Source: Ligula intestinalis
Lineage: Eukaryota; Platyhelminthes; Cestoda; Diphyllobothriidea; Diphyllobothriidae
Length of the DNA: 64,000 bases
Assembly (NCBI GenBank): GCA_036362985.1
Contig: JAYGXS010000004.1
Location: 23,137,507 to 23,201,506 of the forward strand
Direction: 5' to 3'
Positions within the stretch are counted from its first letter, which is position 1, and each line of letters begins with the position of its first letter. Positions 21,721 to 34,609 of this stretch are shown here, one piece after another. Both the position numbers and the translations under genes were made by a program. Under the pieces are notes generated by a model. That model saw only the letters and a program-made list of their open reading frames with translations, had not been told where the DNA came from and ran no database searches.

Positions 21721-22487
21721 TGCAAAGCCACATGTACTGTCGGTGGTTCCTGGTTCCGCGTCTTCTCTAGGCGGCTATAAAATCACCTCTTAGTGACGAG
21801 TATCATACTATAGAAGTCACGGTCATACATAGGAAAGAAAGTCCCAAAACTTGTCACCCCGTCTTAGTCGCCTGTAGTTCAGATGAGTGTGTCCAACAGG
21901 CATCGCTAATCAACAGTCCTTAGGCGATGACCGTTCCCGCCTTCCCCCCTTCAGGTGGGAACAGATCAAGAAGAGAATAAAACAACCTACAAGAAAAACT
22001 TAATCTCTGTTGGTTTTGTTTTGCGGTGAGAGACACAACACCGTCACCCAAGGACATGTGATTTAGAAAAGTGGATGGATAGGGCAGAAGAGGGTCGATA
22101 AACACGTAACCATTTCGAACGAAAATGTGGCCAGCGCGATAAGGAAAGTGTACGCGATTGTGAAAGACAATTAGTAGAGGTGTCAAAGAGGGCGGGTAGA
22201 GCTTGTCAGTCATCAGACTTGTAGAAAACCCCTGCTAGGCGGTACAAGCCATAAAGCACACTTTTCGTCTCTAGAATACTCTGAAGGGAGGGGGGGAGGA
22301 GAGGGAGATAAAATCGGCGCAGGATTTGGGCGCGCGGACTGCTAAAACAAAGTGATGTTGAGAACGATGATGAAAGGGAGTAGGGAGGAGGGGGGGGAAG
22401 TGATAAATATGAGAAAGTAACGTCGGTGTACAGATGGACGAAATTATAATATGTACAGTCGGCCGGCCGGCCAACGCTGATGACGAC
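21720..22487. other. Probable 3' flank of the proline-rich exon; nothing else seen
   Basis: Lies downstream of the minus-strand stop at 22,488-22,490 and may include its 3' UTR. G-rich purine tracts occur at 22,285-22,400. No separate gene is supported. Confidence 0.35.
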
Positions 22488-22868
22488 CTACTCGCCCACG
22501 AGAACGGGCGGAGGAGGCGGTGGCGGCGGAAGAGGGGCGTTCTCGAACTGTGATCTCTGGTGCTGGTGGCGGCGACGTTGAGCGGAGAGCGCAGCATCGG
22601 AGGTGGAGTTGAACCGCGGCGGTTTGGCTGGTGGCACTGGCGGCGGTGGTCGCCGTTGAGAGGAGGGCTGGCGTGGGGCTGGTGTTGTCGTCGTGTCAGT
22701 CCTATCAATCACAGAGAAGTCCGAATGCACGGAAGAGTCGATGCTTCGGTGACGCATAGATTGCTTATTCTGGATGGCAACCGCCTCGGATAGGTCAACG
22801 AGCTTCATATGGACCGATGGTGACGCGGATGAGGGCGAGGAGAATATTTCAGAGAGCATCGAGGAATT
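22488..22868 (-). CDS. Proline-rich terminal coding exon of unknown protein
   Basis: A minus-strand open frame ends at a TAG stop (22,490-22,488). A plausible acceptor (CCCCTCATGCCTTATATAG) lies just before 22,868. An in-frame stop within that acceptor and an in-frame ATG at 22,859 mean it could also be a first exon. The encoded 120-odd residues start acidic and Ser-rich, then contain TTTTPAPRQPSSQRRP, PPPVPPAKPPRF (a class II SH3-binding-like PxxPxKP/R pattern) and a final run of eight prolines before VLVGE. Such tails occur in adaptor proteins, actin regulators and receptor cytoplasmic ends. No catalytic domain is visible and upstream exons were not found. Confidence 0.5.
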   Translation of the reverse strand, partial: NSSMLSEIFSSPSSASPSVHMKLVDLSEAVAIQNKQSMRHRSIDSSVHSDFSVIDRTDTTTTPAPRQPSSQRRPPPPVPPAKPPRFNSTSDAALSAQRRRHQHQRSQFENAPLPPPPPPPPVLVGE

Positions 22869-22929
22869 CTATATAAGGCATGAGGGGGAGATGGATGAAT
22901 AATTAGTTCGTCGACAAACGCTCAGCGCG

Positions 22930-23130
22930 ATCACTAATGGAACTCACTCGATCCGTTCTGCCTCAGGGCTCACCATAAAGCCCAGCCATTTGCCACACAG
23001 CGGCTAGTATTATAGCTAATTAGCCGGTCAAACCCAAACCCAGGTGGTTTACCATCCGAGTTCCACGTTCAATGGTTAGAACGTTGGACTTCTGATACAG
23101 AATTCGCAGCTTCAAGCAAACCAGATCCCG
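22930..23130. mobile_element. SINE family A fragment, rearranged
   Basis: The body landmarks GGAACTCACTCGATCC, CCACACAGCGGCTA, CCCAGGTGGTTTACCATCCGAG are in the antisense order. They are followed by a head piece in the opposite sense (CAATGGTTAGAACGTTGGACTTCTGAT). The mixture implies recombination or a nested insertion. Confidence 0.5.
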
Positions 23131-23139
23131 CACAAACTT

Positions 23140-26100
23140 AGCGAATTGGCTACTAATCCCCGACTTCCATCTCAGAAAACAATGTGCATGTGTACCCTCG
23201 ATTGTTTTTGCAGAGCAGCTTAGAAAAAATGGAAGGCCCCAACATGATTGCAGACCAATCAGAGTGCACCTGACAGCTCAATTTAATATCCAAAGAATGG
23301 CCGCTTCCAAATATACTTCTAAAATGCGTTGGTGACTAAAAACGCTTAGTTGGGTGCCGGATTGTAACGCAAAGTCGCTGTGGCAATGCATCCTAGCGAT
23401 AGCAGGATCACTTGCTGCAGAAATAGAGAATTTCGTTTTTTTGCCTAGAACGTCTATATGCAGAGTCAACACCTAACCTAATTAGATAACCGCATGGCCC
23501 ACTGATTATGAAAACAACGTGTCTGTTTTCCAGTGCCTCTCAAAAGTATGAATAAAGGCCCCAGTTAAACTGTACTACACCAAACCCACAAGATTCCACA
23601 CTGCACAAATCGCAACGACCGTGAAATGTTCATTCATAACACGTTATATATATGTCTAAAAGCTATATACCAGAATCCACATCCATTGCAAAATTTTATG
23701 AGCGCTATGTGACATCTTCCTTGTCGCGATGTACATTTCTCTAGACGACATACAGTTTGAAAACCTCGAATTCCAAGGTAGGGTTCAAATTTATTCGGCA
23801 ATATATAATTGTTTTCAAGAACGAAAGATACCGTCTCAACAGATATGCAAATGGAAACAAATGAATACAAGAAAGAATATTTTGCGTATATTTTCTATGA
23901 ATTGCATTTAAATTCATAAGGGCAGTGAAAATCTATGGAAAAATTCTTAGTACTTAGACAGTGTTTTTTTGCAGGCGGTCAGAGAGCATATCGTTCAAAA
24001 TTCGGCATCCAGTATTACAATCCAACTTAAGTACGTTGTTCGAATCAAAAATAAATTTCATAATTGCGTTTGACACTTCATGAGATTGGCAATATACCGA
24101 AAGTTGACACGAGTTAATACACACTAACGTGAACCATGGTCAGTAAGCTGACGACAGGGAACGACACGAGGCAAAATACATACACGATCACCGAAGACAC
24201 GAGTACCGGGGGGAGGTATGTGTCCAGGCAGGTTCCCCCTATGCAGTTGAAGTTATTTTAAAAAGGATTCGGTACGTAATTCCTTTCGAACTAGGGCTCG
24301 TTATTCGCACTAGCTGTCAACTTGTAAACCATCGCATTTTAAGACCATGAGATCGCTACTAGGACGAACGTCAATCCTCGTCAACAAATACAAGCGATTG
24401 AAGATAGTTCTTCTTTCGCCAGCGATGGTGACCATGGTTGGCCGGAGGACACAGTGGAGATTTGCGATGCTTCTACCTCACTCTATCTCCCTTCACCGAC
24501 TGAGTTCTGATAGCAAAACAAAGCCAAGACGATTGAAGGTTAATGTGGTTGCCATGGCCAAAGCCAGATCTATGCGCATCACGTATACTAGTTTCAAACC
24601 CCATATGCGTTAGTCTTCAAGGAGGGAATCAGCAAACACTCTTATCGCGGAAAATTTCCACAAGGACCACCTATGGGGGCAGCATTGTTGCCCGATATTC
24701 GGTTCAGATGAGGAAGGAGCGATCCACTCAATCGGAGGCCTTAAAGGACACGATTGCTAACGCGTCGCAATAGGCCAGGATAGCGTTTTTTTACAGTGAA
24801 GAAATAGAAGACTGATTCCCAGTTGGACCTACTTCATCCTGCCTTTTCTCTTTTCGGCAGTGGTAAGTCAGATTAAGTAGGTAAAAATGAAATCGGGTAC
24901 TGCGCTTGGCGTGACGCAACGCCCCTGTGTAACACACGAGATCAAGTCAAGGACACGCAAAAACCAACACACACATGCACGGACACGCTACGAAATTTAG
25001 AGAAAGCCGGTTCGACCTGGATCCACATATGCACATGAGTTGCTTTTTTTACGGTGTTAGAGGGGAACTAGTTCTCTTTAGGTTACTTGGACACGCAGTC
25101 TAGTTGTGCTACTTGCTTATTTCCACTTTGTACAGCTGTACTTCCATGCGTGACACAATCTGCAGCACTGGACTTGGAGGATTCGACCACGGAGAACCAC
25201 CTTTACAGCTCACACTGGGCCAGTTTTTTTTAACAGACCAGGTGGGCAGCGGAGCCGGATGAATAGTGGAAAAACTGAAGCCACAGAGCGAGAGAAGGGG
25301 AAGTTGTTCAATACTCTAAATAGTTTTTTTTCCTGGTGGGTGGCCTGGATTACCTTTGCAGTGTTATCGTAGTCAGTGCGGACTGTATCATCCCAGGCGA
25401 AGTTGGTGTATATTATTCGAAGAATGGTTCTCCGGCAAAGGTGGTCAAACACTCTCCCCCTTTTCTCACCAATGTGCACATGTCAGCATTCATTAGTGTG
25501 CTCAGGGCGTGCAGGTTCTGACGCGATTAAGTTATCTTAACGGGCACACAGATACTGTCCAAGATGCGCAATAACACATGCGAGCAGATTCGATTTGTAA
25601 GACAATGTGTCGTCAGTAATCTAGCTACTCGACAGCAATCGCGCCCTTGTTCAATCCTCCAAGAGGACAACCACTAATTCCGAGGAATGCCATCTCATGG
25701 CCAAAAACACGGCACAAAAACGCCCTGTTATCCACAGAGCTGACGGATAAACCAACTGATTTAGCAACCTCATTCACACAGGGCGCTACATTCTGTGAGT
25801 TATCATAATGCGATGGCATCAGTACGATATGGCATGTGTAGTCAAGATCAGTCAGCCAACGTGCTGGTACGAATCCTACGCCGCAAAAACCCTTCTAGTG
25901 CCGAGTGAAGTTGACAGCGGGGAAAACCTATCGACGGAAAATCAGTGCATTTATTACAAATAATAAATCAGACGCGCTTTGAAACTACCACAGTGCGTTA
26001 ATTTGTGGTTTGAAAGACTGCCAACTGGCAGGATAACCTGATCCTCATGGCCAGCACTGTTGGCATATGGCGGGTGTCTGACCAAGGACTAAGAATAATT

Positions 26101-27300
26101 TTCAATGACTTTTCTCAATGCAACACTCGTAGTCAACCCATAGGCGGCCTGCTTAGCTATCAGCCGCTGTGCCCATAAGACAGCCTCCGTTCGTCTGGAG
26201 GAGAAGGTGCGGCTATTGCTACGGCGGGCGGCAATCACTATAAACTAATATACGTGTCAGTTACTGTCTTGCGATCAACATACTGCGGGGCACATGATGG
26301 GCGCCTTCCCGATGGTCGAGCTGGCACCTAGTCATAGAATCTGATTTACCTGGAGGCAGTGTGGCAGTTAAGCCAAACATTGCGCTACGTGAAGGCGAAA
26401 ATGTTGGGTTACAAAAACAAAAGGCCTACACAAGACTTTTTCGCACGAAATGAGGCAATGTCCTCAGTGTTGGTACCGACAACTGACTAATACCTAGATG
26501 TCAGCATTTAACATACCTAGTTAGGGAACTACCATGCTTGCATTGGGCAAAAACTAGTAACAATTTAATTCAAAGGATAAATTCGGATACAAATAGAAGG
26601 CAGCTCACCATGTTTGAATGAAGGTCCGCACAGCCTAGGTGAACAAGGTGCCGGAAGTCAGTGGGGGCGCTGATGGAGAGCCGATCAATTTTTGATTTGT
26701 GATCCTTTAAAAGACAGAGGAAAAAGTGTGTTGAAAAAAAAACAAAACAAGAAAGGCAAACGATAATGACGGTTACGCAGGATTATGCAGACTCTTGGTA
26801 CAAAATCAGAGGAGAACTGATGTGGATTAAACAGACAGAAAGACGGCAATTGACAGCAAAGCGTTAAAGGAGTAGAAATATTGGTTCCATCTAACATTCA
26901 GCTTGTAGTGATAAACAGAAACGCAGAGTACATTATGGCTAAAATAACTGACCAATAAGAGTTAAATTATCAGAGAAAGGGTAATTGGTCGAATTCTAAG
27001 TTGGCACACACCACAGTCGATGGGCATTGCCGACGAAGCAAGGGAGACAGGAACGACAAATTCAGGTATACTTGCCACGATTAGTTAGCATAGAGCATTA
27101 CGCCCTACCACTACAGACTCATTGTCGAGGCAGCTGATAGAAGTTATAATAGATGGATAGATCCCGAGTGATACTCAAAGATGCAGTTTGAGGGAGACGA
27201 TGAGTTGAGTCCGATCACCTGATGCGCAAGACAATTCTGAGGTATTTCATACACCGGCTGTTGAATGAGTATTATGACAGCCACGTGCGAGAATCACACT
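23140..27300. other. No gene recognised
   Basis: About 4 kb of sequence with scattered open frames of 60-90 codons and no domain, splice chain or repeat partner that I can see. A donor-like CAAG|GTAGGG at 23,776-23,785 on the plus strand is isolated. Confidence 0.35.
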
Positions 27301-27302
27301 CG

Positions 27303-27392
27303 TTAACACTTTGACTGCGACTCCCAAAAATAGCCCGTAGTTTGCCATATTGCGTGTACCACATATGGCGCACGTCGCAGTCAAAGTGTTAA
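27303..27392. mobile_element. 82-bp piggyBac-like MITE
   Basis: Flanked on both sides by TTAA (27,303-27,306 and 27,389-27,392). Inside are perfect 15-bp terminal inverted repeats CACTTTGACTGCGAC and GTCGCAGTCAAAGTG. A nested smaller palindrome lies in the middle (TTTGCCATAT ... ATATGGCGCA). TTAA target-site duplication and a C-rich/CTTTG start are features of the piggyBac superfamily. With no coding capacity it must rely on a transposase in trans. Confidence 0.75.
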
Positions 27393-27399
27393 AAAACGA

Positions 27400-30300
27400 C
27401 TACGAAAGTGGATTTATTGTCCTTACTGAGTTTTGATGCCTGTTTTAATTTAATTTGGTTGAAAGAGTGTATAGAAAACTGGCTTTCGTTACCACTTTTC
27501 AAACATTTATTATTTAAGCAGCATATTAACTGTACGTTTATAAAGGCGGTTTTTGAAGTGTATGTGACTCAAATAGACCGCATAATTTTATGATATCTAG
27601 GTGACCACTTCTCAATGACAGGTATGCGAATTGTGCTAGATGGAAAGCGCATAGCAGGTACATTGGAAAAAAATCAAAAAAGGGCGATAGGAAGTCGGGT
27701 TTAAATGATATATTTCTATAGAACAGGAAAAGATTTAGTACTGCGAAAAGCAACCAAAATCTAGCCTAAGAGATGTACACGTCACGATGACAGAGGAAAG
27801 CTAAGTTCCATTCCATAATGCATTTCGTCATCAACCTGAGGATCAATAGCCATCCACAGTAGACTAAAAATCAACCAAAAGGCAGCAAATACTAAGTTAA
27901 AACAGCAACCGCCAGCCCCAAAACAAAACAGTACACGCACTCCATACCGAAGTGTGTAAAGTCATTGCAGTACGCCAGCTGCTCTTAAGTGCATTTTTCG
28001 AGACAAACCCAACACAATGAAGGTGCCCAAATGCAGAGTTCAACCGGTTTATCGTACGGTTGAATATCTCCTCGGCGAAATGTCGTCCCAAAATCATGTC
28101 TAGTTCGCTGAAAAGGAGTCACCCAAAGACCTGCTTCAAAACCCCGCTGACATATAGGGCGGCTAAAACCTCACATATAATCAAGCGGCTAGACATTGCC
28201 TGCCGACTTCATTGCAACTGCGAAAAGCACCATCACGTCGTTACGAACGATGAAGCACGAAAGTCAGTTGAATTTTCGGTTTGGAAACTGCATGCAAAAT
28301 GATGGCGAAAAATGGCCAACAGACAGGACATGAATACAACTTTCACGGAGTTGGGGTTTATCAGTGCAACGATGATAACACGCAAGGGTGAGGAACTTAG
28401 AGATCAACAGATCGCTCAGTTAGCTGTTACGTGGACTACTTTGATTTTTACCTGGCTCTGCAGAAAGTTTAAAGAGATAGCTAAGAAACGGAATCGTCAG
28501 AGTTATAAATTACTGTCAACGAGGAAGAAAGTGACAAACACCAGGACAAAGTGGTGAGCCGTCGGCACGGCCGATTTATATACCCGGCACAATGCGCATG
28601 TAATCCACACACCAGACAGAGACAGCTGGACACAGGGATTTTCAATCCCCGATGAGAATGTCCGAACACAAACAAACCATTACCAGATAAAGACGAGACA
28701 CGAACTGCGCTTGCTGTCATGCGTAAACTATAACGAACAACTCAGATGACAGTGGTTTACCATTAAACCCTTTGTAATTTGGAAATCTGTGACTTCGTTA
28801 TCGTCAGTCGTGACTTCGTCCAAACGCTCATACAAGGTTCACCGTCACCTGGAAATAGGTCTCCACATCGAATGGAAAGGCAATGCTTATTTTATCACTA
28901 CTGACCGCACACAGTTTGTTTATGTGGAAGGTGTCAGCATTCTTTATACGCCAGTGGTTCAAGAGATGACATATACACCCTCCGTCAGTACGTAAAACTG
29001 TAAAGGCTCCACATCGGACAGAACAACTGTGAGCTTATTTAACAAGAAAAATAGTCAAAAATCTTCACTTCGTCTCATTAACTTAATCGAGGAATATACA
29101 TTAGAAGGCAAACACTTGCGAAAATGTAAAAAAGGTCCAACAGAACGAGTCACTTGCAAACTAAATAGGGATCAGATTTGTGATCTTTGTCCCACACAGG
29201 TACTTCTAATATATCCGGCCTTAAAATGAGCGTGTATTGAAAAACACATAGACACGTGGCTGCCATCATGTGAGAAGGGATAAGACGACCGTTAAACGGA
29301 AATTTAAAAAAGCCAGAAGTCGATAAGTTTTTGAACAAAACTGTCCAGTATTTGTTCGGATGCGAGGATTTTTACACCGATACAATAATAATCCTACAAA
29401 GACATTTTCACGCATACTCTTACAGAAACGTATTCTCGCTATGTAAAAGGCCTAAGACAATCAGATTTTATTGCCGAAGTAAGCGTGCTAGACATCTGAT
29501 AGACGAGACTTAAGAAAGGTTACGCCTCACTAATCGACAACCGAAAAGACAAACTAACCGGAAATTGAGGCGATATGAGTTTCCTAACGATGCACCCTAA
29601 GTTCATAAAATCGCAGGAACTAAAGCCTGCAGTAAGAAATTGGGTGAATAAAAGGTAATCTGAACGCGGCCTTGGTTATAAAAGAAAGTGATACTATTTC
29701 AAAAACATAATTCCAAGACAGCAAACTTTTAAAGTTGCCAGTGAAAATTTTCAGAGCTTCATACGCTGTTCACAGGACTTAACCGACGCCTTGGTGTCGA
29801 AGTTCCGGTTATGAGTAAGGTGTTGTGAGTCAGATGTTTCTATCAATAATTGAGTGAGCAAAAATGAGTTATTAGAAACCCAGTTTTAAGCCGGGAAACT
29901 CAGAAATTGAGCAAATACGTCTAGTCCAGTCTAGATTCCGACTTCTTTATTCAGTGTTTTTTTGCCGTTTGGGTTGAACTAATAGCCTTCAGCTATTTGG
30001 GCTGACACGCAATGAAAACATACTCAACGTTGTTTACCGAATTATTATTTGAATTTCTGATTATTTTACCTACATAAACGATATTTTTTGTGCCACTGTC
30101 GCTTAGGGGCCTTGTAGACTTCATAGACGAGGTCACACACCAGTCTACTTGAAGAACATAATTAACGAAGGTTAATTAACAGTTAGCCAGTTAACAGAAT
30201 GTTTTGTTTGTTTTTTCCCCATTTAACTTTAAGTCAGAGACAGCACGCATTTATCAAACGAAAAGAGCCAATTTTGAAATATACATCGAGTTCGAACTCG

Positions 30301-31770
30301 CACGTATACTTCAGGTCTACTGAAAGTAAGTCCAAAGTCTATAAATGACGACAGCTGTGCGAAATACAATAGAATAAATAAAAAAAACATGATCGAGAAA
30401 ATGGCGAAGCCAGATATAAATCACACAGTTAAAAGTGACAAGTTATTGGACCCAACGCACATAACACATGATCACGGAGAATGCATATATTAAAGTGTGG
30501 AACATAAGTGCGACATTTTAAACACTTAGACTGTTATGCAATCAGCAAAATGGATACCACATACCTGGCCCGCGTTAGACACACAACAGGCAAAGAAGCC
30601 AATGCCTTGATTCGGTGTTGAGAACCTCGATCTGAACATTTCGCTGAGGAGCGGGACAACAATGTGCAAGATTGTTGTTTGTATGAGGCGCAATAACCTA
30701 TATAATTTTAAACAACATAAAGACGAATTTAAATAATCCTTCTCAATAAATAATGGTAGTTCAGACGTCATGCACTTAAACTACAGCCGAAAGGATCGGA
30801 ATCATACAAACTAGACCTGAAAATATCTATAGAGACATTTATTTTAGGCGAAGAGTAAGACAGCTTCACGGGATATTGGAAATGGGGAAAACAGATAAAA
30901 TTATAAGGATTTTATTTCTTTTGCTGATTAAAAGTCAAATTGAGGAGGCAAAATTCATGAACGCGAGGCACAAACGTACAGCAAAGGAAATCTGAATGTC
31001 CAGCTATTACTGAATTGCGCATAACTAATAAAAGTAACGTAGAATACACTTGTTTAACAATGCAAATCAGAAGCAAGGAGAATACATGAAGAAAGTTTTT
31101 ACAGCTTCAAGTTTAAGTTGTCATGTTACTCAAGACAATTTTTATCCAATATAATTTCATCATATATTCTTCTAAAAGCAAAGGTGGTGACCGTGACCGT
31201 AACGGGGACCTTCATCGTGGCCATTTTTATTAGATAGTGAGTTCTGTGGTCGTACCACTTATTAGTTAAATTAAGTTTTCCGAGGTTCACTCAGATGCGT
31301 TCACATCTGCAATTGGAAGGATGATCTCACACGGGAGGCATGCAGGCAAATGCGAACAAACTGTTTGGTCTCAACGAGCAGGAATGTCTAGGATAATCTG
31401 ATATGTCCGAGCACACAACACCTCAAGTAGCTGTAAGATAGAAACAAGAAGTCAACACTTTTCTCCAATCCCGTAAGACAATTCCCCAAGATCGTCTACA
31501 ATATATTTTAGCGTCCGTCGCATCTGTTCTAGATGGTAAACATTATTTTTCCATACACGGTTGCTGGACTGGCATTCCGTAAACCAGCTGGTAGCTTATA
31601 GCATTTGCAAAGGCAATTTGTTCGACACATACTGAAGGAGAAAATAGGTTGAGTGTTACACTTCCCTAATCGGTGTTCAAAAAGCCACTTACTGACGGAG
31701 ACATGTGTCCCTTGCTGTTAGGACGACCGAGCACGCGTGTCATAACTCGGGCCGTCCTATGGTCACGGGA
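27400..31770. other. No gene recognised
   Basis: Long AT-rich stretch. Open frames of 60-81 codons occur on both strands (for example 28,060-28,302 and 28,312-28,557 plus) with no recognised domain. They could be chance or unrecognised exons. Confidence 0.35.
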
Positions 31771-31779
31771 ACAAAGGAA

Positions 31780-32250
31780 GCAGTCCGGGGCAAGAATGCG
31801 ACCTTCAAAGGACTGATACGCGAGGACGCAAGGGCAGCCATCGGTCGAGTTCTGAGGTCACGCCCGGCAAGAAGTCATGTGCACGCGTGACACACCACTG
31901 GGCTGCCACACAGAGGTCGCCACAGAATGACTGCCTCCATCGGCCACGCGTGGAAGCCCAATAGGGAACAATGGCTGCAGGCCCTTAAAAACGCCGCTGT
32001 GAACAGAAGGTGCAGTCTGTTGTTGGGGACGCGATACCGACGAGCCGAGACTCTGCTACTGGAGACACGGAACGCTGTTGTCTGAGACCTCGACAGAACA
32101 CAAGCTGCTGGACACAGGGAAGACAAAGCTGATGTACTAGGAGAACTGACAGTAAAATACTGTCCGCTATCCTGTTCTGCCTTCTCTTCGTAACACGTAA
32201 CTGTGGGACATATCCCATGTTGACACAGGGACATGCAAGGTTATAATAGT
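31780..32250. repeat. Dispersed repeat family F, copy 2
   Basis: Second copy of the repeat at 18,325-18,750 in direct orientation. It is followed within about 90 bp by a repeat D copy. Confidence 0.8.
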
Positions 32251-32339
32251 GGTGACGCAGTTGATCACTCCAGACGCGGATGGACACCCTTGATCACAAC
32301 AAGTTACTACACAAAATGATCAGTGTAGATCAAATGCGG

Positions 32340-32830
32340 AAGATCTCAAGGAGTTAAGGCTAAGAAGGTTAACCCTAACAGCTAAGATCTTGCAGGCCCA
32401 TGTTACCTTTAGTTTAGGAGCAAAGACGGTGGGAAAGCCAGATTGCTAGGAATAGTGCAGTCTGTAGAAAGGTAGGAGAATAGATGGAAATAGTTTGACG
32501 CACGGGCTAGTGTAACCGTTCCCTTTTTGGGTCGGGTCCAGAGTGATGCCTGAAGGTAGACACCGCATTATCGTCTTTGTCCCAAGGAATGGGGCAAACC
32601 TACTGAATGAGGTCAATCTTCAAAAGCGGGAATCTCATTGGAAGGATTGAGGTCAAGGCATACTGGTAGCAGTGGCGGTCGCCCGTCCACTTGCGCATAC
32701 CTCGAGGCACGCGGGAAAACTGCTTTTGTGCGAGGTCCTATGCTCTGAGTGACCTTGTCTGTGGCATCAAGAGGTAAGAGGGCGTCGGACAGATACGACC
32801 ACTACGGACATTCGAAGCACAGAAAGTGAC
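32340..32830 (+). repeat. Dispersed repeat family D, copy 5
   Basis: Starts AAGGAGTTAAGGCTAAGAAGG as in the 4,870 copy and shares GCTAGGAATAGTGCAG and AGGAGAATAGATGGAAA with it. Weak similarity to the 3' part (GTGACCTTGTCTGTGGC, CGGACAGATACGACCACTAC) extends to about 32,815. Confidence 0.6.
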
Positions 32831-32937
32831 TATCATTGATCTCCCCGCAATGCTGCAGGAAGACTTTAAGCAGACAGGCAGTGAGGACAGATCGAAGTGG
32901 CTGAAGGATAGGATCACAAAAGCGACAACAGAGGCAA

Positions 32938-32960
32938 CTGCAGCAGCAGCAGCAGCAGCC
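32938..32960 (+). repeat. (GCA)n microsatellite
   Basis: Seven GCA units following CTG. It overlaps chance open frames encoding alanine on the minus strand. Confidence 0.9.
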
Positions 32961-32969
32961 ACAGAAGCA

Positions 32970-34430
32970 TAAGCAGTGGAAGCAAATGTAGGAATTTGCG
33001 ATTAAAGCTACTTAATTAGCCTTGCGCGGTCTATTTGTCCCCCTTCACCAGAAACATTAAGATTTCTAACGACAATTGTAGCCTTCTTTTGGTTGACTTT
33101 ACACAAATAATCTGTGAGAACGAGACCTTGATCATTATGCCGCACTGGTTTGGGAACCCGAGTGTAGTGCCGGTAACCCGTCTATACCAGTAATGTTTCG
33201 TTAATACCTATTGTTCTGCCCCACACTCAGCTTCGACTGAGTTTGCTTCCAAGCCCCTCCCCCTTACTAACAGAGGCAGTGGGTACCAGAATACATAGTC
33301 AGAACTCTAGATAACGATGTGGCTCATCTTTGTGTGCCCTTGAATTTCACCTTCCGCATGACACTGCTATATTCATTTTTTTCGAATCTAACAAATTCGC
33401 TTCTAAACAGTTATACTCGTCTTATAGCTATAGACTACAGATACTGTTTGTTAAACCAATTATTTCGATTACTTTGTGTTATCGAATTTTTGGTTTTATT
33501 GATGAGGCCCATTAAGCCTGAAATATACAACTTATTATATTATTATTATTATTATTATCAGGCGTCTTATTAAGCGAATGGTATGCCGCCGATAGCATAT
33601 GTGGGCACATGTACTGAGTAGATATGCTGATACTGAACATTGCCACATTCTTTAGCTGATAATGTTTTTCGCCAACGACGGCTAGCTTACAGCTGACATA
33701 AATTATAATCCTTCCTTCTCTGCTTTGTCTATGTACTATGACGTATTAATAGCCCCTACGTAACGTACGTAACGTTTCTGTGAATGCCCTGTTTCCTGCC
33801 TTTATTTCACCAATCACATTTATAAGCTCATCCAATTCTTTGATTCAAATTTTTATATTCGCGAATATTACCTCTAGTTATAATTTTCAGAAGCCCTGTT
33901 TGCACTCTGACGGGTTTTACCCACAACTGTGGCCACTGATCTGCATATGGTCCTGTTCTTTATAGAATCCGAAGGCCATTCTTTGTGTACAATACTTGTT
34001 TTTGTGCTATACTTGTGAACACAGCCACGCGAATGTTGTCATAATAACTCTCGGTGTATGAGAGGACGTCCGAGAAACAAAAACAACCGTTTTAACTTTT
34101 TTAACTATCATTTGTAAGACACGCATTTCAAACGAAAATATACTCCGTGGGATACTAACGCCAAACATGATTTTCTTAATACTTGCACAGATAAAGCAAA
34201 CTGTGCACTGGCCAGGTAAATTATGTCTTACCTGTACTACGAACCCAAGACCTATAATGCATCGGAGCTGGTTATATCGTGAATAGTTAGTACAGAGGAT
34301 TCTGTGGGCAAATGCGAGGAAAATATTTTTGCCTCAATTAGGCAATACTATCCGGAGCGCCGTTGTGTAATCACTTGACTCTGGATCCAACTTAAATTTT
34401 GCAATTTTGGACGACTGACTGATACTAGAA
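32970..34430. other. No gene recognised
   Basis: Includes a (TTA)n tract at 33,532-33,559 and otherwise AT-rich sequence without supported features. Confidence 0.4.
33532..33559 (+). repeat. (TTA)n microsatellite
   Basis: Nine imperfect TTA units. Confidence 0.85.
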
Positions 34431-34439
34431 AATATATCA

Positions 34440-34520
34440 GAAATGGCTATTGGAGTGTCCATAGCCTGGAGGTCGGGTTCAAGCCTTTGAACTCCCAATT
34501 TTCACATAAGAATCCCAAGT
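34440..34520 (+). mobile_element. Possible remnant of SINE family B
   Basis: GGTCGGGTTCAAGCC (B-box-like) is followed by CCCAATTTTCAC, echoing the GGTTCGAATCCCACC ... GAATTTTTCAC order of the family B copies. The A box is unrecognisable. Confidence 0.3.
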
Positions 34521-34609
34521 AATCGAAACAATGGAAGGAAAGTACAGTCGGTGGATGCAGATAGAGTCAGATTGTTCGTTGGTGCTTTAATGTTGATTAG
34601 TCACATAGT

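Noticed and set aside
22271..22708. 145-codon minus-strand frame rich in His, Pro and Arg
   Set aside because: It is another reading frame of the proline-rich exon and its flank; the composition follows from the CCN-rich DNA.
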